Below the pieces are notes generated by a model that was not told the DNA's origin, ran no database searches, and saw only the letters and a list, made by a program, of their open reading frames with translations. A stretch of 64,000 bases of DNA from Streptococcus infantis (lineage in GTDB: Bacteria; Bacillota; Bacilli; Lactobacillales; Streptococcaceae), in contig NZ_CP046525.1 in NCBI RefSeq assembly GCF_021497965.1, positions 1,302,001 to 1,366,000 of the forward strand. The letters run 5' to 3'. Numbering within the stretch: position 1 is the first letter of the stretch; each line of letters opens with the position of its first letter. Made by a program: the position numbers and the translations under genes. Shown here piece after piece: positions 32,936 to 42,987 of this stretch.

Positions 32936-33472
32936 TCACAATTCAGCAATTTGATTCAAGTTTACTTCTGCTACTGTATCATTACCAAACATTGAAATAA
33001 TCATCTTCACTTTGTTATTATCAATTTCAGTAATTTTTCCTGTGTAATCAGCAAAGGCACCATCGATAATACGGACAGTTTGACCTACTTCAACATTGAT
33101 ATTGAATTCTTGTACAGTTTGTCCCATTGATACCAAGATATCTCTGATTTCTTGTTCCAATAGTGGAGTTGGTTTAGATCTGTTACCGTGTGACCCAACA
33201 AATCCAGTAACGTTTGGTGTGTTACGCACTACAAACCAAGCTTCATCTGTCATAACCATCTCTACAAGAACATAACCTGGGAAACGATTTTCTTCAACTT
33301 CTTTTTTCTTCCCATTTTTTTCAACTTGTACAGTTTGAGTTGGGATTTCAACACGCAAGATGTTATCCAACATATTGTATGTCTGTGCACGTTGCAAGAG
33401 ATTTTCTTTTACTTTATTTTCATAACCAGAATATGTTTGTAGGACAAACCATCCTTTGTCAAAACTATCCAT
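32936..33472 (-). CDS. nusG: Transcription elongation/antitermination factor NusG
   Basis: 178 residues. The NGN domain opens KGWFVLQTYSGYENKVKENL and contains NRFPGYVLVEM and FVGSHGNRSKPTPL. A KOW domain lies at the C-terminus (GQTVRIIDGAFADYTGKITE). It binds RNA polymerase and affects pausing, termination and coupling to ribosomes. It is downstream of secE by 49 bases in the standard rpmG-secE-nusG order. The intact gene shows that the sequence is reliable again from here. Confidence 0.97.
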   Translation of the reverse strand: MDSFDKGWFVLQTYSGYENKVKENLLQRAQTYNMLDNILRVEIPTQTVQVEKNGKKKEVEENRFPGYVLVEMVMTDEAWFVVRNTPNVTGFVGSHGNRSKPTPLLEQEIRDILVSMGQTVQEFNINVEVGQTVRIIDGAFADYTGKITEIDNNKVKMIISMFGNDTVAEVNLNQIAEL

Positions 33473-33521
33473 CTTTTTTCCTTTCTTAACAGTAAACTTC
33501 TTTCAGTGAATTTGTTCTATT

Positions 33522-33698
33522 TTAAAAAATATTAATGAATCGAATTAATCCGCTAACGATTAATTGGTCAAAAATATAAATAATAACTACAAAGAAGGCA
33601 GTGTATTCCATGATAGATTTAAAATCTACCCAACTTTGTTTTCGAGTTGGCCAAGTTGTATCTTTAAGAAGAGTAAAGATATCCTTAATAAAACCCAT
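33522..33698 (-). CDS. secE: Preprotein translocase subunit SecE
   Basis: 58 residues: MGFIKDIFTLLKDTTWPTRK, with the conserved TWPTRKQSW amphipathic region, then a single membrane span (TAFFVVIIYIFDQLIV) near the C-terminus. It is the short Gram-positive SecE that clamps SecY in the Sec translocon. It lies between rpmG (9-base gap) and nusG, the classical order. An AGGAG site occurs in the short gap after rpmG. Confidence 0.95.
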   Translation of the reverse strand: MGFIKDIFTLLKDTTWPTRKQSWVDFKSIMEYTAFFVVIIYIFDQLIVSGLIRFINIF

Positions 33699-33707
33699 TT
33701 TTATCTC

Positions 33708-33860
33708 CTATCTCGTTTCTCTATGTGTTGTGTATTTACCACAATGTTTACAAAATTTATTTACTTCTAAGCGAGTCGGTTTTGGATTCCCACTAATTTT
33801 AATTGAGTAGTTTCTCGAACCACAAACCGCACAGGCTAGACTTGCTTTTTTAAGTGCCAT
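33708..33860 (-). CDS. rpmG: Ribosomal protein L33 (zinc-ribbon form)
   Basis: 50 residues with two CxxC pairs ([11 protein letters not shown] and FCKHCGKY) that bind zinc, and the typical [10 protein letters not shown]. Start [14 protein letters not shown]. It is first in the rpmG-secE-nusG operon. The Cys-containing form is the zinc-bound L33; genomes of this group also carry Cys-free copies elsewhere. Confidence 0.95.
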   Translation of the reverse strand: MALKKASLACAVCGSRNYSIKISGNPKPTRLEVNKFCKHCGKYTTHRETR

Positions 33861-33943
33861 AGCGCCTCCATCCTAACTATTATAACAAGAATCCCTGTCT
33901 TTGACAAGTTAAATTATATTATCAGTTTTTCCTATTTTCAAAA

Positions 33944-33970
33944 TAAAAAAGCCTAGGATTAATCCTAGAC
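33944..33970 (-). terminator. gpmA terminator
   Basis: GTCTAGGATT paired with AATCCTAGGC, followed by TTTTTTATTTT on the minus strand, a few bases after the gpmA stop. Confidence 0.9.
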
Positions 33971-33981
33971 TCTATTTTACA

Positions 33982-34674
33982 TTATTTTCCAAGATAGTAT
34001 TCTTTCACAACGTTCAATTTTTCGTCAAATTCGAATACCAATGGTGGGAAGTTAGGAATTTCCACATCCATGATTTCGTCGTCTGACAATTGTTTGATGT
34101 GTTTTACAAGAGCACGGATTGAGTTACCGTGTGCTCCTACGAATACGTTTTTACCGTCTTTAAGAGCTGGAGCGATTTTATCTTCCCAGAATGGAAGGGC
34201 ACGTTCCAAAGTAACTTTCAAGTTTTCAGCATCTGGAATTACTGAGTCATCAAGTGAAGCATAACGACGGTCAGTGTGAGCTGAGTACTTATCATCGCGA
34301 GGCATTGCTGGAGGCAATACATCGTATGAACGACGCCAGATGTGAACTTGTTCATCACCAAATTGTTCAGCAGCTTCTGCTTTGTTTTTACCAGTCAAAC
34401 CACCATAGTGACGTTCGTTCAAGCGCCATGATTTTTCAACTGGAACCCAAAGTTGGTCAGATGCTTCAAGAGCCAAGTTAGTTGTTTTGATCGCACGTTT
34501 CAATACTGAAGTGTATGCTTGGTCAAATTCGATACCAGCTTCTTTGATCAATTTACCAGCGTCGATAGCTTGTTGAGTACCTTTTTCAGAAAGATCTACG
34601 TCAGCCCAACCTGTGAAAAGGTTAGCTTTGTTCCATTCAGACTCACCGTGGCGAGCGAAAACCAATTTTACCAT
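33982..34674 (-). CDS. gpmA: 2,3-bisphosphoglycerate-dependent phosphoglycerate mutase GpmA
   Basis: 230 residues. The phosphohistidine motif RHGESEWN is at residues 8-15 and the second catalytic region [13 protein letters not shown] near 183. It interconverts 3- and 2-phosphoglycerate in glycolysis. Monocistronic, with its own terminator and an AAAAGGAGA ribosome site. Conserved and highly expressed. Confidence 0.97.
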   Translation of the reverse strand: MVKLVFARHGESEWNKANLFTGWADVDLSEKGTQQAIDAGKLIKEAGIEFDQAYTSVLKRAIKTTNLALEASDQLWVPVEKSWRLNERHYGGLTGKNKAEAAEQFGDEQVHIWRRSYDVLPPAMPRDDKYSAHTDRRYASLDDSVIPDAENLKVTLERALPFWEDKIAPALKDGKNVFVGAHGNSIRALVKHIKQLSDDEIMDVEIPNFPPLVFEFDEKLNVVKEYYLGK

Positions 34675-34767
34675 TAGTTGGATTCTCCTTTTATTTTTCG
34701 AGGTTCCCCTCGTTTATCTATTCTATTTTACAAAATTTTTCACAAAAAAGCTAGTTAAAATCAACGA

Positions 34768-34799
34768 AAAAGAGAAGAGCGCTTCAACTCTTCTCTTAG
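34768..34799 (-). terminator. Terminator of the small membrane protein gene
   Basis: AGAGAAGAG, a loop of about 8 bases, CTCTTCTCT, then TTTTTC on the minus strand. Confidence 0.88.
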
Positions 34800-34807
34800 A
34801 TAATCAT

Positions 34808-35176
34808 TTATCCTTCAATTTTAAATTGTTTCAAGCTTGCTAGATACAAAGCTCCACCAATTACGAGGACAATTCCTCCAATCCATCCAAAGAATGGGAT
34901 CAGTGCAACAACAGAACCAACAATAAATAGAATTGACGGTGCTAGTGAAATACGTTTGTCATCCTTATAGTAGACAAGCGTTAGGATTCCAAGAATGAGG
35001 GTTGCAATTTTTACCAAAGAGAAAACGATGAAAATGATTCCCAATATAAGTCCAGCTACATCTTCATCCTCAGAAATAGCTGCAAGAAAAATAATAAAAA
35101 ATGGTAAGAAAGCTAAAACAGCTCCTGCAATGATACCAATGAATCCATCTACTTGTGCAAGTGTTTTTGTCTTCAT
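34808..35176 (-). CDS. Four-span membrane protein of unknown function (DUF4064-like)
   Basis: 122 residues, nearly all membrane: spans at about 8-33, 42-68, 80-98 and 100-117 with short charged loops (SEDEDVAG, YYKDDKRIS). This small four-helix pattern resembles DUF4064-type proteins of streptococci, but I do not recognise a function. It has its own terminator and a good RBS (AAAGGAG), so it is expressed alone between gpmA and ileS. Confidence 0.8.
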   Translation of the reverse strand: MKTKTLAQVDGFIGIIAGAVLAFLPFFIIFLAAISEDEDVAGLILGIIFIVFSLVKIATLILGILTLVYYKDDKRISLAPSILFIVGSVVALIPFFGWIGGIVLVIGGALYLASLKQFKIEG

Positions 35177-35244
35177 AAATGTCTCCTTTTATTTTAATAA
35201 AGTATATTATACCATATTTTTATTAAAGTTTTTAATTTTTAAAA

Positions 35245-35270
35245 AAATACAGGAGTAACTCCTGTATTTT
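35245..35270. terminator. ileS terminator (bidirectional)
   Basis: AAATACAGGAGT, one-base loop, ACTCCTGTATTT, flanked by A and T tracts, 8 bases after the ileS stop. Confidence 0.92.
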
Positions 35271-35277
35271 TGTTAAA

Positions 35278-38070
35278 TTATTTTGCTTCAAAGCCCTCTG
35301 CTACTGCGTCTGCAAAGTTCTCTTCGACGATGCTTGCACAGTGATCACAGATGGTTGCGTGGTAGTGGCGTTCAGCCGTTGTTGGATCGATACGACGGCA
35401 ACGGTCACAAACTTCACCAGCTGCACGTTCTACTGTAAAAGCCACATCTTCAAAGCTGACAGCACCTTCAGGAGCTTCTCCTTCTGCGATGGTCAATTCT
35501 GACACAATCAAAAGTTGAGCAACATTGCTATCAACAGCTCCAAGAAGGGTTTTCACAACTTCATTTGGATAAACTGTCAAGTGAGCTTCAAGAGATTTAC
35601 CGATTACTTTTTCATTACGTGCTTCTTCCAAGGCTTTTTGAGCTTGACCACGGAAATCCATGAAGGCTGACCAAGTATCCAAGATTTCTTCTTGGTTGGC
35701 AAACGTTTCTGCTTCTGGCAATTCTGACAATTGAACGAAGTCTTCTGCTTCAAACTCAAGGTAAGACCAGATTTCTTCGGCAGTGTGAGGAAGAATTGGT
35801 GTCAAGAGTTTAGTGATTTTCACCAAAATATCATAGAAGACCGTTTGCATTTGACGGCGTTCAAGTGATTTTGCACCTTCGATGTAAACAACGTCTTTGG
35901 CGAAATCAAGGTAGAAGGCTGACAAGTCAACATTGATAAAGTTTACTAGCGCTTTGTAAATGGTCAAGAATTCAAAATTAGCATAAGCATCACGAATAGT
36001 CTTAACAAGTTGATTAAAGCGAATCGTCATGTACTTGTCTACGGAACGAAGTTCGTCATAAGCAACTGCATCCTCAGCTGGGTTAAAGTCAGATGTATTA
36101 GCAATCAAGAAACGAAGAGTGTTACGGATCTTACGGTAAGTCTCAGAGACTTGGCTCAAGATATCCATAGAGATACGCACATCATTGCTTGAGTCTACAC
36201 TTGTTACCCAGAGACGCAAGATTTCCGCACCAAATTGTTTTTCAACGTCACTTGGGGCAATGGTATTTCCAAGTGATTTAGACATCTTCTCACCTTTACC
36301 ATCTAAAGCAAAACCTTGAGACAAGATTTGTTTGTATGGTGCGACACCATGGTTCGCAACAGAGGTGATGAGTGATGAGTTGAACCAACCACGGTATTGG
36401 TCAGAACCTTCTAAGTAAAGATCGGCTGGATATTTAAGTTCTGGACGGTTAACCACAACACCGTTCCATGATGAACCTGAGTCAAACCAAACGTCCATGA
36501 TGTCTGTTTCTTTTTTGAACTCTCCATTTGGTGAACCTGGATGGGTGAATCCTTCTAGCAAGAGGTCTTTGGCATCACGTTCCCACCAAACGATGGAGCC
36601 GTGTTCTTCAAAAAGTTGCGCCACATGCTCGATTGTTTCAGCGGTCATGATCGGGGTTCCGTCTTCTGCATAAAAGATTGGAAGAGGAACACCCCAAGCA
36701 CGTTGACGAGAGATGACCCAGTCACCACGGTCACGGATCATGTTGTAAAGACGAACTTTCCCCCATTCTGAGTGGAATTTTACTTTTTCAATTTCATCTA
36801 AGATATCTTGACGGAATTTTGAAACTGAGGCAAACCACTGTGGTACTGCACGCCAGATAATTGGTTTTTTCGTACGCCAGTCAAACGGGTAGGAGTGAGA
36901 GATTTCTTCTTGAGCAAGAAGCAAATCACCAAGTTTTTCAATAACAGTTGGGACAACCTTGTCATAGAACTGACCAGCAAAGTCAGGACCAGCATTTTCC
37001 ATCATGATTCCGCGTTCGTTAACAGTCACAGCAACTTCGAGGCCATTGGCAATCCCTACATTGTAGTCATCCTCACCAAAACCAGGAGCGGTATGGACGA
37101 TACCAGTACCTGAATCTAGGGTCACATGCTCACCAAGGATCACCAATTCATCAACTTCCGTATCCCATGGGTGTTCTGTAACGATATGGTTCAATTCTTT
37201 TCCTTGGTAAGTCGCAAGAACTTCAGCATTTTCCCAACCGAATTTTTCAGAAAGGCTTGGCAAGAGCTCAGAAGCTACGACATACTTGCGGTCAGATCCA
37301 GCAGGTTTCACTACGACATAATCAAACTCTGCACCTACTGTCAATCCACGAGAAGCTGTAACAGTAAATGGAGTTGTTGTCCAAACAACAATGTAGGTAT
37401 CTGTATCTAGAACACCCTTACCATCTTTAACCTTGTTGGCATAGTAAAGTGATGTAGAAACCAAGTCATGGTATTCAATTTCCGCTTCAGCGAGGGCTGA
37501 TTCAGAAGACCAAGACCAGTAAACTGGCTTAGCTCCACGGTAGATGTAACCTTTATTGGCCATTTCACCAAAGACACGGATTTGCGCTGCTTCATAGTCA
37601 GGCGTCAAGGTTACATAAGGATGATCCCAATCACCTGAAACACCTAAGCGTTTAAAGTCTTCGCGTTGTTTATCTACTTGAGAAAGAGCGTATTCACGGC
37701 AAAGTTTCAAGTATTCAACCAAGTCCATTTCTTTACGTTTGACACCTTGTTTAGCCAAGACTTGCTCAATTGGCAGACCGTGTGTATCCCAACCTGGAAT
37801 ATATGGTGCGTAGAATCCTGACATAGACTTAGAGCGAACAATGATATCTTTTGAAATCTTGTTCATGGCATGTCCTACGTGGATGTTTCCGTTAGCGTAT
37901 GGAGGTCCATCATGAAGAGTGAAATGAGGTTTCCCTTCATTTAACTCTTGACGGCGTTGATACAATTTTGCATCTTCCCATTCTTTTTGCCAAACTGGCT
38001 CTTTGGTTGGAAGACCGGCACGCATTGGAAATTCTGTTTTTCCAAGATTAAGGGTTTCTTTTAGTTTCAT
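35278..38070 (-). CDS. ileS: Isoleucyl-tRNA synthetase
   Basis: 930 residues from [16 protein letters not shown], the normal streptococcal start. An in-frame extension into the leader would run through the T-box and is rejected. Class Ia motifs: NIHVGH (HIGH) near residue 60 and EKMSKSLGN near 592. The C-terminal zinc domain has CDRCRR and CDHC. It charges tRNA-Ile. It is preceded by a T-box leader with an ATC specifier, so it is switched on when tRNA-Ile is uncharged. Confidence 0.98.
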   Translation of the reverse strand: MKLKETLNLGKTEFPMRAGLPTKEPVWQKEWEDAKLYQRRQELNEGKPHFTLHDGPPYANGNIHVGHAMNKISKDIIVRSKSMSGFYAPYIPGWDTHGLPIEQVLAKQGVKRKEMDLVEYLKLCREYALSQVDKQREDFKRLGVSGDWDHPYVTLTPDYEAAQIRVFGEMANKGYIYRGAKPVYWSWSSESALAEAEIEYHDLVSTSLYYANKVKDGKGVLDTDTYIVVWTTTPFTVTASRGLTVGAEFDYVVVKPAGSDRKYVVASELLPSLSEKFGWENAEVLATYQGKELNHIVTEHPWDTEVDELVILGEHVTLDSGTGIVHTAPGFGEDDYNVGIANGLEVAVTVNERGIMMENAGPDFAGQFYDKVVPTVIEKLGDLLLAQEEISHSYPFDWRTKKPIIWRAVPQWFASVSKFRQDILDEIEKVKFHSEWGKVRLYNMIRDRGDWVISRQRAWGVPLPIFYAEDGTPIMTAETIEHVAQLFEEHGSIVWWERDAKDLLLEGFTHPGSPNGEFKKETDIMDVWFDSGSSWNGVVVNRPELKYPADLYLEGSDQYRGWFNSSLITSVANHGVAPYKQILSQGFALDGKGEKMSKSLGNTIAPSDVEKQFGAEILRLWVTSVDSSNDVRISMDILSQVSETYRKIRNTLRFLIANTSDFNPAEDAVAYDELRSVDKYMTIRFNQLVKTIRDAYANFEFLTIYKALVNFINVDLSAFYLDFAKDVVYIEGAKSLERRQMQTVFYDILVKITKLLTPILPHTAEEIWSYLEFEAEDFVQLSELPEAETFANQEEILDTWSAFMDFRGQAQKALEEARNEKVIGKSLEAHLTVYPNEVVKTLLGAVDSNVAQLLIVSELTIAEGEAPEGAVSFEDVAFTVERAAGEVCDRCRRIDPTTAERHYHATICDHCASIVEENFADAVAEGFEAK

Positions 38071-38094
38071 TATTACTCCTTTAATGTAAATTGA

Positions 38095-38324
38095 AAAAAT
38101 AAAAACCACGACTCGCAAAAAGGACGAAAATCGTGGTACCACCTTTGTTCGGAAAAAGACCTTGCCTTTTTCCCTCTTTTCCCGTAACGTGGGTAACGTC
38201 AAGTCTTACTCATTTCGGACTTGATACTAAGAGAGGATAAATTTACCAACAGGGATTGTAGGACTTCCACCATCTCCTACTCGCTAGAAATATATTTGAT
38301 AAATCCTTGTTCTCTACTAAAATC
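38095..38324 (-). promoter_or_regulatory. T-box riboswitch of ileS
   Basis: The minus strand carries the T-box AGGTGGTACCACG near 38125-38150, followed by a terminator stem (ACCACGA...TCGTGGT) and T tract at about 38090-38115. Upstream are Stem I features (AGTAGGAGATGG) and an AGTATCAAG segment with an ATC (Ile) codon at 38223-38225 in the specifier position. It fits an isoleucine T-box that reads uncharged tRNA-Ile. It begins directly after the divIVA stop. Confidence 0.92.
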
Positions 38325-39152
38325 TTATAAAATTAGAACTGACTCTTGTTGAGTATTAGCATCATCTTGAGGTTCTTCATCATTAGCAGATTCAACAGGA
38401 GTTTCAACAACTGGCTGAACTTCAACTTCAGGTTCAGTTGTCTCTTCAACATCTTGACTTGCAGTAGCTTGTTGAGCTTCTAATAATTCCTTATTAGCTG
38501 CTTCAATACGTGCTTGAAATTCTGCAACTTCTTCAGGAGAGAATTGACGAGTCATGTCAATTGGGTCTTCTTCATGATATGAATATGTTGCTTCACCCAA
38601 TACTTCTTCAACAACTTCCTTGAATGCTTCGTCACTCGTTTGAAGATAAGTTGCAGTTGGACGTAAAATCTCTTCCCACTCAGATGAATCAACAATGGCC
38701 AATTGGCTTTCGATAGTTGATTTCAAGCGTTGGTGGAAGACACGACTCTTATTCTTCAACTCTTCAGTTTCCACAGCAACTTTCTTAGCATTATCAGTTG
38801 CTTGTCGCAAGATTTCATTTGCTTTGTACTTAGCTTCATCAAGTAAACGTTGTGCATCTTGTTCAGCTTGTTGAATAATGTTGTGAGAACGATCGTTGGC
38901 TGCTTGTTTTACACGCTCAGCTGTATCTTGAGCGATTAAAACTGACTGGCTCAATGAATCTTTGATTTCATCAAAATATGATAGACGATCTTCTAAATTT
39001 TTAATATGTTGATCTTTTTCATGATTGCTACGAACCAAATCTTCATAGTCACGAACAACAATATCTAAAAATTCATCAACTTCTTCACGATTAAAACCTC
39101 TAAACTGAACACCAAAGGTTTTGTCCTTAATTTCTAACGATGTAATTGGCAT
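38325..39152 (-). CDS. divIVA: Cell division protein DivIVA
   Basis: 275 residues from MPITSLEIKDKTFG (a GTG four codons upstream is an alternative). The N-terminal lipid-binding domain has FRGFNREEVDEFLD, followed by a long coiled coil (about 40-200) and an acidic, Gln-rich tail. DivIVA marks curved membrane at the septum and poles, and in this genus organises division and pole maturation. It is last in the ylmE-sepF-ylmG-ylmH cluster and is preceded by a short DivIVA-domain paralogue with an almost identical upstream segment. Confidence 0.95.
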   Translation of the reverse strand: MPITSLEIKDKTFGVQFRGFNREEVDEFLDIVVRDYEDLVRSNHEKDQHIKNLEDRLSYFDEIKDSLSQSVLIAQDTAERVKQAANDRSHNIIQQAEQDAQRLLDEAKYKANEILRQATDNAKKVAVETEELKNKSRVFHQRLKSTIESQLAIVDSSEWEEILRPTATYLQTSDEAFKEVVEEVLGEATYSYHEEDPIDMTRQFSPEEVAEFQARIEAANKELLEAQQATASQDVEETTEPEVEVQPVVETPVESANDEEPQDDANTQQESVLIL

Positions 39153-39174
39153 ATTTTTCCTCACTTACTTAATA
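39150..39174 (-). repeat. 25-bp direct repeat, copy 1 (before divIVA)
   Basis: The start region of divIVA; 24 of 25 bases are the same as at 39427-39451 before the short paralogue. It includes the stop of the short gene, a GTGAGG ribosome site and the ATG. Confidence 0.85.
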
Positions 39175-39429
39175 AAAAATAGAATCATTCATTGCTTCTG
39201 GTTCTTGCTCTTGGTCGTTTGTTACTGTTCTCTTAGGAATATCATTCGTATAATAGGACAGACGTTCTTCTAGTCGTTTAATATAACGTTCCGTCTCATC
39301 CTTGTAACGGGTTAATTCCTCGTAATCAATATAAATTTTATCTAAAAATTCGTCAACTTCTTCCTTATCGTAGCCTCGGAATTTTGTTGAGAAAGCTTTA
39401 TCAACAATATCTTGTGGTGTAATCGACAT
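39169..39429 (-). CDS. Short DivIVA-domain protein, tandem partial duplicate
   Basis: 86 residues from MSITPQDIVDKAFS (in-frame GTG start four codons earlier is possible). It has the DivIVA N-terminal domain FRGYDKEEVDEFLDKIYIDY, about 53% identical over 60 residues to the adjacent full-length DivIVA, then only a short coil (RYIKRLEERLSYY) and an acidic tail; the long coiled coil is absent. It differs from GpsB, which has a different C-terminal end. The 25 bases around and before its ATG match those before divIVA at 24 of 25 positions, so the pair arose by tandem duplication. It may modulate DivIVA or GpsB assembly (inference). Confidence 0.85.
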   Translation of the reverse strand: MSITPQDIVDKAFSTKFRGYDKEEVDEFLDKIYIDYEELTRYKDETERYIKRLEERLSYYTNDIPKRTVTNDQEQEPEAMNDSIFY

Positions 39430-39451
39430 ATTTTTTCTCACTTACTTAATA
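39427..39451 (-). repeat. 25-bp direct repeat, copy 2 (before the short paralogue)
   Basis: Matches copy 1 except for one base (GTGAGA instead of GTGAGG). The ylmH stop codon lies in it. Confidence 0.85.
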
Positions 39452-40223
39452 GTAGCTGAACTGTTAATTTTTTCTTATCTTTCTTCGTTTGACCGTTTTC
39501 TTTAAGCAAGATGATTCGGCCAAACCGTCTGACACTTATCAAATCCCCAACTTTTACTTGATAGTCAGATTTTTCAACTATATGATAATTGACTTGAACC
39601 AACTTCTTTTCAACTAGAGCTAAAGTTTGTGAACGAGATAATTTCAATATACTTGATAAGAAAGTATCTAGACGAAAACTTGAAACTAGGATTTCTTTTT
39701 CTTGATACTCATCTTTAGACTCTATCTTATCTGAAAAAGGACGTTCTACTAAACTTACAGGCAACTTGGAAATCTTTTGAATGCCATCCTGAAAAAGAGT
39801 GGTAAATCTTCGATCGACAATAATTTGGGCTTTCTCTTCTGTTACCAGAATGTCTCCAAATAACTTTCGGTCAATACCTAGACGATTGAGAACCGTACCC
39901 AGAATTTTTGAATGGGTTAGTTGTTGAAACTTGCTGGAATACTCAATCTCAAGCAAGGTCATTTCAAAATCTTCCAAACTTGGCGCGAAATAATCCGGCG
40001 CTAGAATGACCCGAGCATACTCTGAAGGTACAAAACGAGTACTAGAAAAGGTTTTTACCCCTCTATTGTTTCCCAATGTCTCCAAGATAAATACTTGGTG
40101 AGGATTTATAAAAGGTGATAAAATCGGTGCGTAATGTTCTTCTACCTGCCCTAACCACTCCAAACCCTTGTCAATGAATGGAATATCTTCTGTTGCAAAA
40201 TGTTGGTAAAGTTCTTTGCTCAT
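39438..40223 (-). CDS. ylmH: S4-domain RNA-binding protein YlmH
   Basis: 261 residues from MSKELYQHF, chosen because its ATG overlaps the ylmG stop as ATGA; an extension of 21 residues would run back through ylmG. The C-terminal S4 RNA-binding domain begins at about 180 (RLDTFLSSILKLSRSQTLALV) and ends SVRRFGRI. YlmH binds ribosome/tRNA complexes in Bacillus, linked to rescue of stalled peptidyl-tRNA. It is part of the conserved division cluster, upstream of the DivIVA-like genes. Confidence 0.93.
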   Translation of the reverse strand: MSKELYQHFATEDIPFIDKGLEWLGQVEEHYAPILSPFINPHQVFILETLGNNRGVKTFSSTRFVPSEYARVILAPDYFAPSLEDFEMTLLEIEYSSKFQQLTHSKILGTVLNRLGIDRKLFGDILVTEEKAQIIVDRRFTTLFQDGIQKISKLPVSLVERPFSDKIESKDEYQEKEILVSSFRLDTFLSSILKLSRSQTLALVEKKLVQVNYHIVEKSDYQVKVGDLISVRRFGRIILLKENGQTKKDKKKLTVQLLLSK

Positions 40224-40480
40224 AACATAACCAGCAAATTGATAAGATAGCGACTTATCATGCGCAAGAGAATTAGAGCTATCCAAACTGAGAAATCCAA
40301 GCCTGCAATTTGCAGCGGTAGACGTTTCAAGGGTTCCAGAATTGGTTTACACAAGGTCTCCAAAAATTTTCCCAACTGAGTGTCGTAGGCATTTGGAAAC
40401 CATGATAATAGCGCAAAAGCTACAAGTATCATTGAATAGATATCTGTAGCATTTTGGATAAAACGAATTATTAGAAACAT
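40220..40480 (-). CDS. ylmG: YggT-family membrane protein YlmG
   Basis: 86 residues with two membrane spans (about 10-28 and 64-83) and the conserved LSWFPN and KPILEPLKRLPLQIAGLDFS. YggT proteins affect nucleoid and division placement, though the mechanism is unclear. The ATG overlaps the sepF stop as TAATG and its own stop overlaps ylmH as ATGA, so translation is coupled on both sides. Confidence 0.93.
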   Translation of the reverse strand: MFLIIRFIQNATDIYSMILVAFALLSWFPNAYDTQLGKFLETLCKPILEPLKRLPLQIAGLDFSVWIALILLRMISRYLINLLVML

Positions 40481-41031
40481 TAACGTACTCTATTTCTCTT
40501 CATGTCAAAGTCGTACTCTTCGCTTTGAGTTTCCTCTGGTAAACGGATATCTTCAATGTTAACCACAACACCAACTGGTGTCAAAAGGTACATTGTATGT
40601 GCGACTTTTCTCAACTCACCAGCAAGGACATGACGTGCTCCATCCAAGTAATCCAAACAACGACGAGCTTGGACTTCTGTCATATATTGGAAGTCAATCA
40701 AGATACTTTCGTTTCCAGCTAACAAATCAACAATATCTGTTGCATCTTCGTAACGGCGTGGGTAACGAACATCGATGGTTACTTTTTCAGTAGAGCGATG
40801 GCTTTCAATTGCTAGTTGTTGTTGACGAGCATGAAGTTTTGTAATGTTTTTTTCTTTTGCTTCAACTGGCGAAGATTCTTGAGCAACAGAAGCTTGCTGA
40901 GGTAATTCTCTCTTTGGAGGCACTGAAGCTAGTGGACGTTCAGAACGTGCAGCTACAACATCTGAAGCAACTTCATCTCCATCTTCTGTAAAGTAATCTA
41001 TAAATTTATCAAATTTATCTTTTAATGACAT
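40480..41031 (-). CDS. sepF: Cell division protein SepF
   Basis: 183 residues. It has an N-terminal amphipathic membrane-anchor helix ([14 protein letters not shown]), a Ser/Pro/Glu-rich linker, and a C-terminal SepF domain with [18 protein letters not shown] and [15 protein letters not shown]. SepF bundles FtsZ filaments and ties them to the membrane, parallel to FtsA. It lies between ylmE and ylmG in the ftsA-ftsZ-ylmE-sepF operon. Confidence 0.96.
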   Translation of the reverse strand: MSLKDKFDKFIDYFTEDGDEVASDVVAARSERPLASVPPKRELPQQASVAQESSPVEAKEKNITKLHARQQQLAIESHRSTEKVTIDVRYPRRYEDATDIVDLLAGNESILIDFQYMTEVQARRCLDYLDGARHVLAGELRKVAHTMYLLTPVGVVVNIEDIRLPEETQSEEYDFDMKRNRVR

Positions 41032-41040
41032 GATTATTTC

Positions 41041-41712
41041 CTATTTAAAAAATGCTGTACCAATTCGAACATAAGTCGAGCCACACTGAATCGCTTCTTT
41101 ATAGTCACGACTCATTCCCATACTTAATTCTGTCATTGGCATATTGGGGAGTTGTTGTTCACGAATATATTGTTGCAACTCTTGCGTTTCTTTAAAGATT
41201 TTTTGCAACTCTTCTGTTTCAGCTTCAAATGGAGCCATAGTCATAAGACCAACATACTCTATTTGATCCAAGCTTGACAAGTCTGGTAAGACCGCCAAAA
41301 GTTCTTCTTTCGAAAAACCATGCTTGCTTTCTTCTCCAGAAATATTGACCTGCAAAAAACATTTAACCTTACGATTGGCACGTTTTTGAATCTCTTGAGC
41401 TAATTTCAAAGAATCTAAAGCGTGAAAATAATCAACATAAGGAATAATATCTTTCACTTTTCTTCTTTGCAAGCTACCAATCAAGTGCCAAGTAACATCC
41501 TTATCACTTAAAGCATGATACTTTTCAAGAAATTTGTCGACACGGTTTTCACCGATGTGTTGAACTCCTTGGTCGATCAAATTAGCTGCGGTTGCAATAT
41601 CAACATATTTTGTTACTGCAATTACAGAAACCGAACCGTCTTCACGGCCGGCTTCTGTAATTGCTTTGGTAACCTGTTGAAATACCTGATTTGTGTTTTC
41701 TTTTAAATCCAT
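41041..41712 (-). CDS. PLP-homeostasis protein YggS/YlmE
   Basis: 223 residues of the YggS/PROSC family. It opens MDLKENTNQVFQQV, with the PLP lysine in SVIAVTKYVD (about 30) and the phosphate-binding HIGENRVDKF (about 72) and GMSRDYKEAI near the C-terminus. It binds PLP without catalysis and keeps PLP and amino-acid pools in balance. It is 5 bases after ftsZ in the division operon. Confidence 0.93.
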   Translation of the reverse strand: MDLKENTNQVFQQVTKAITEAGREDGSVSVIAVTKYVDIATAANLIDQGVQHIGENRVDKFLEKYHALSDKDVTWHLIGSLQRRKVKDIIPYVDYFHALDSLKLAQEIQKRANRKVKCFLQVNISGEESKHGFSKEELLAVLPDLSSLDQIEYVGLMTMAPFEAETEELQKIFKETQELQQYIREQQLPNMPMTELSMGMSRDYKEAIQCGSTYVRIGTAFFK

Positions 41713-41717
41713 CTCTA

Positions 41718-42974
<1,257 letters not shown>

Positions 42975-42987
42975 TTATCCCTCTATC

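Noticed and set aside
35278-38202. IleS with a 44-residue N-terminal extension
   Set aside because: The extension is a translation of the T-box leader; the usual start is MKLKET at 38070.
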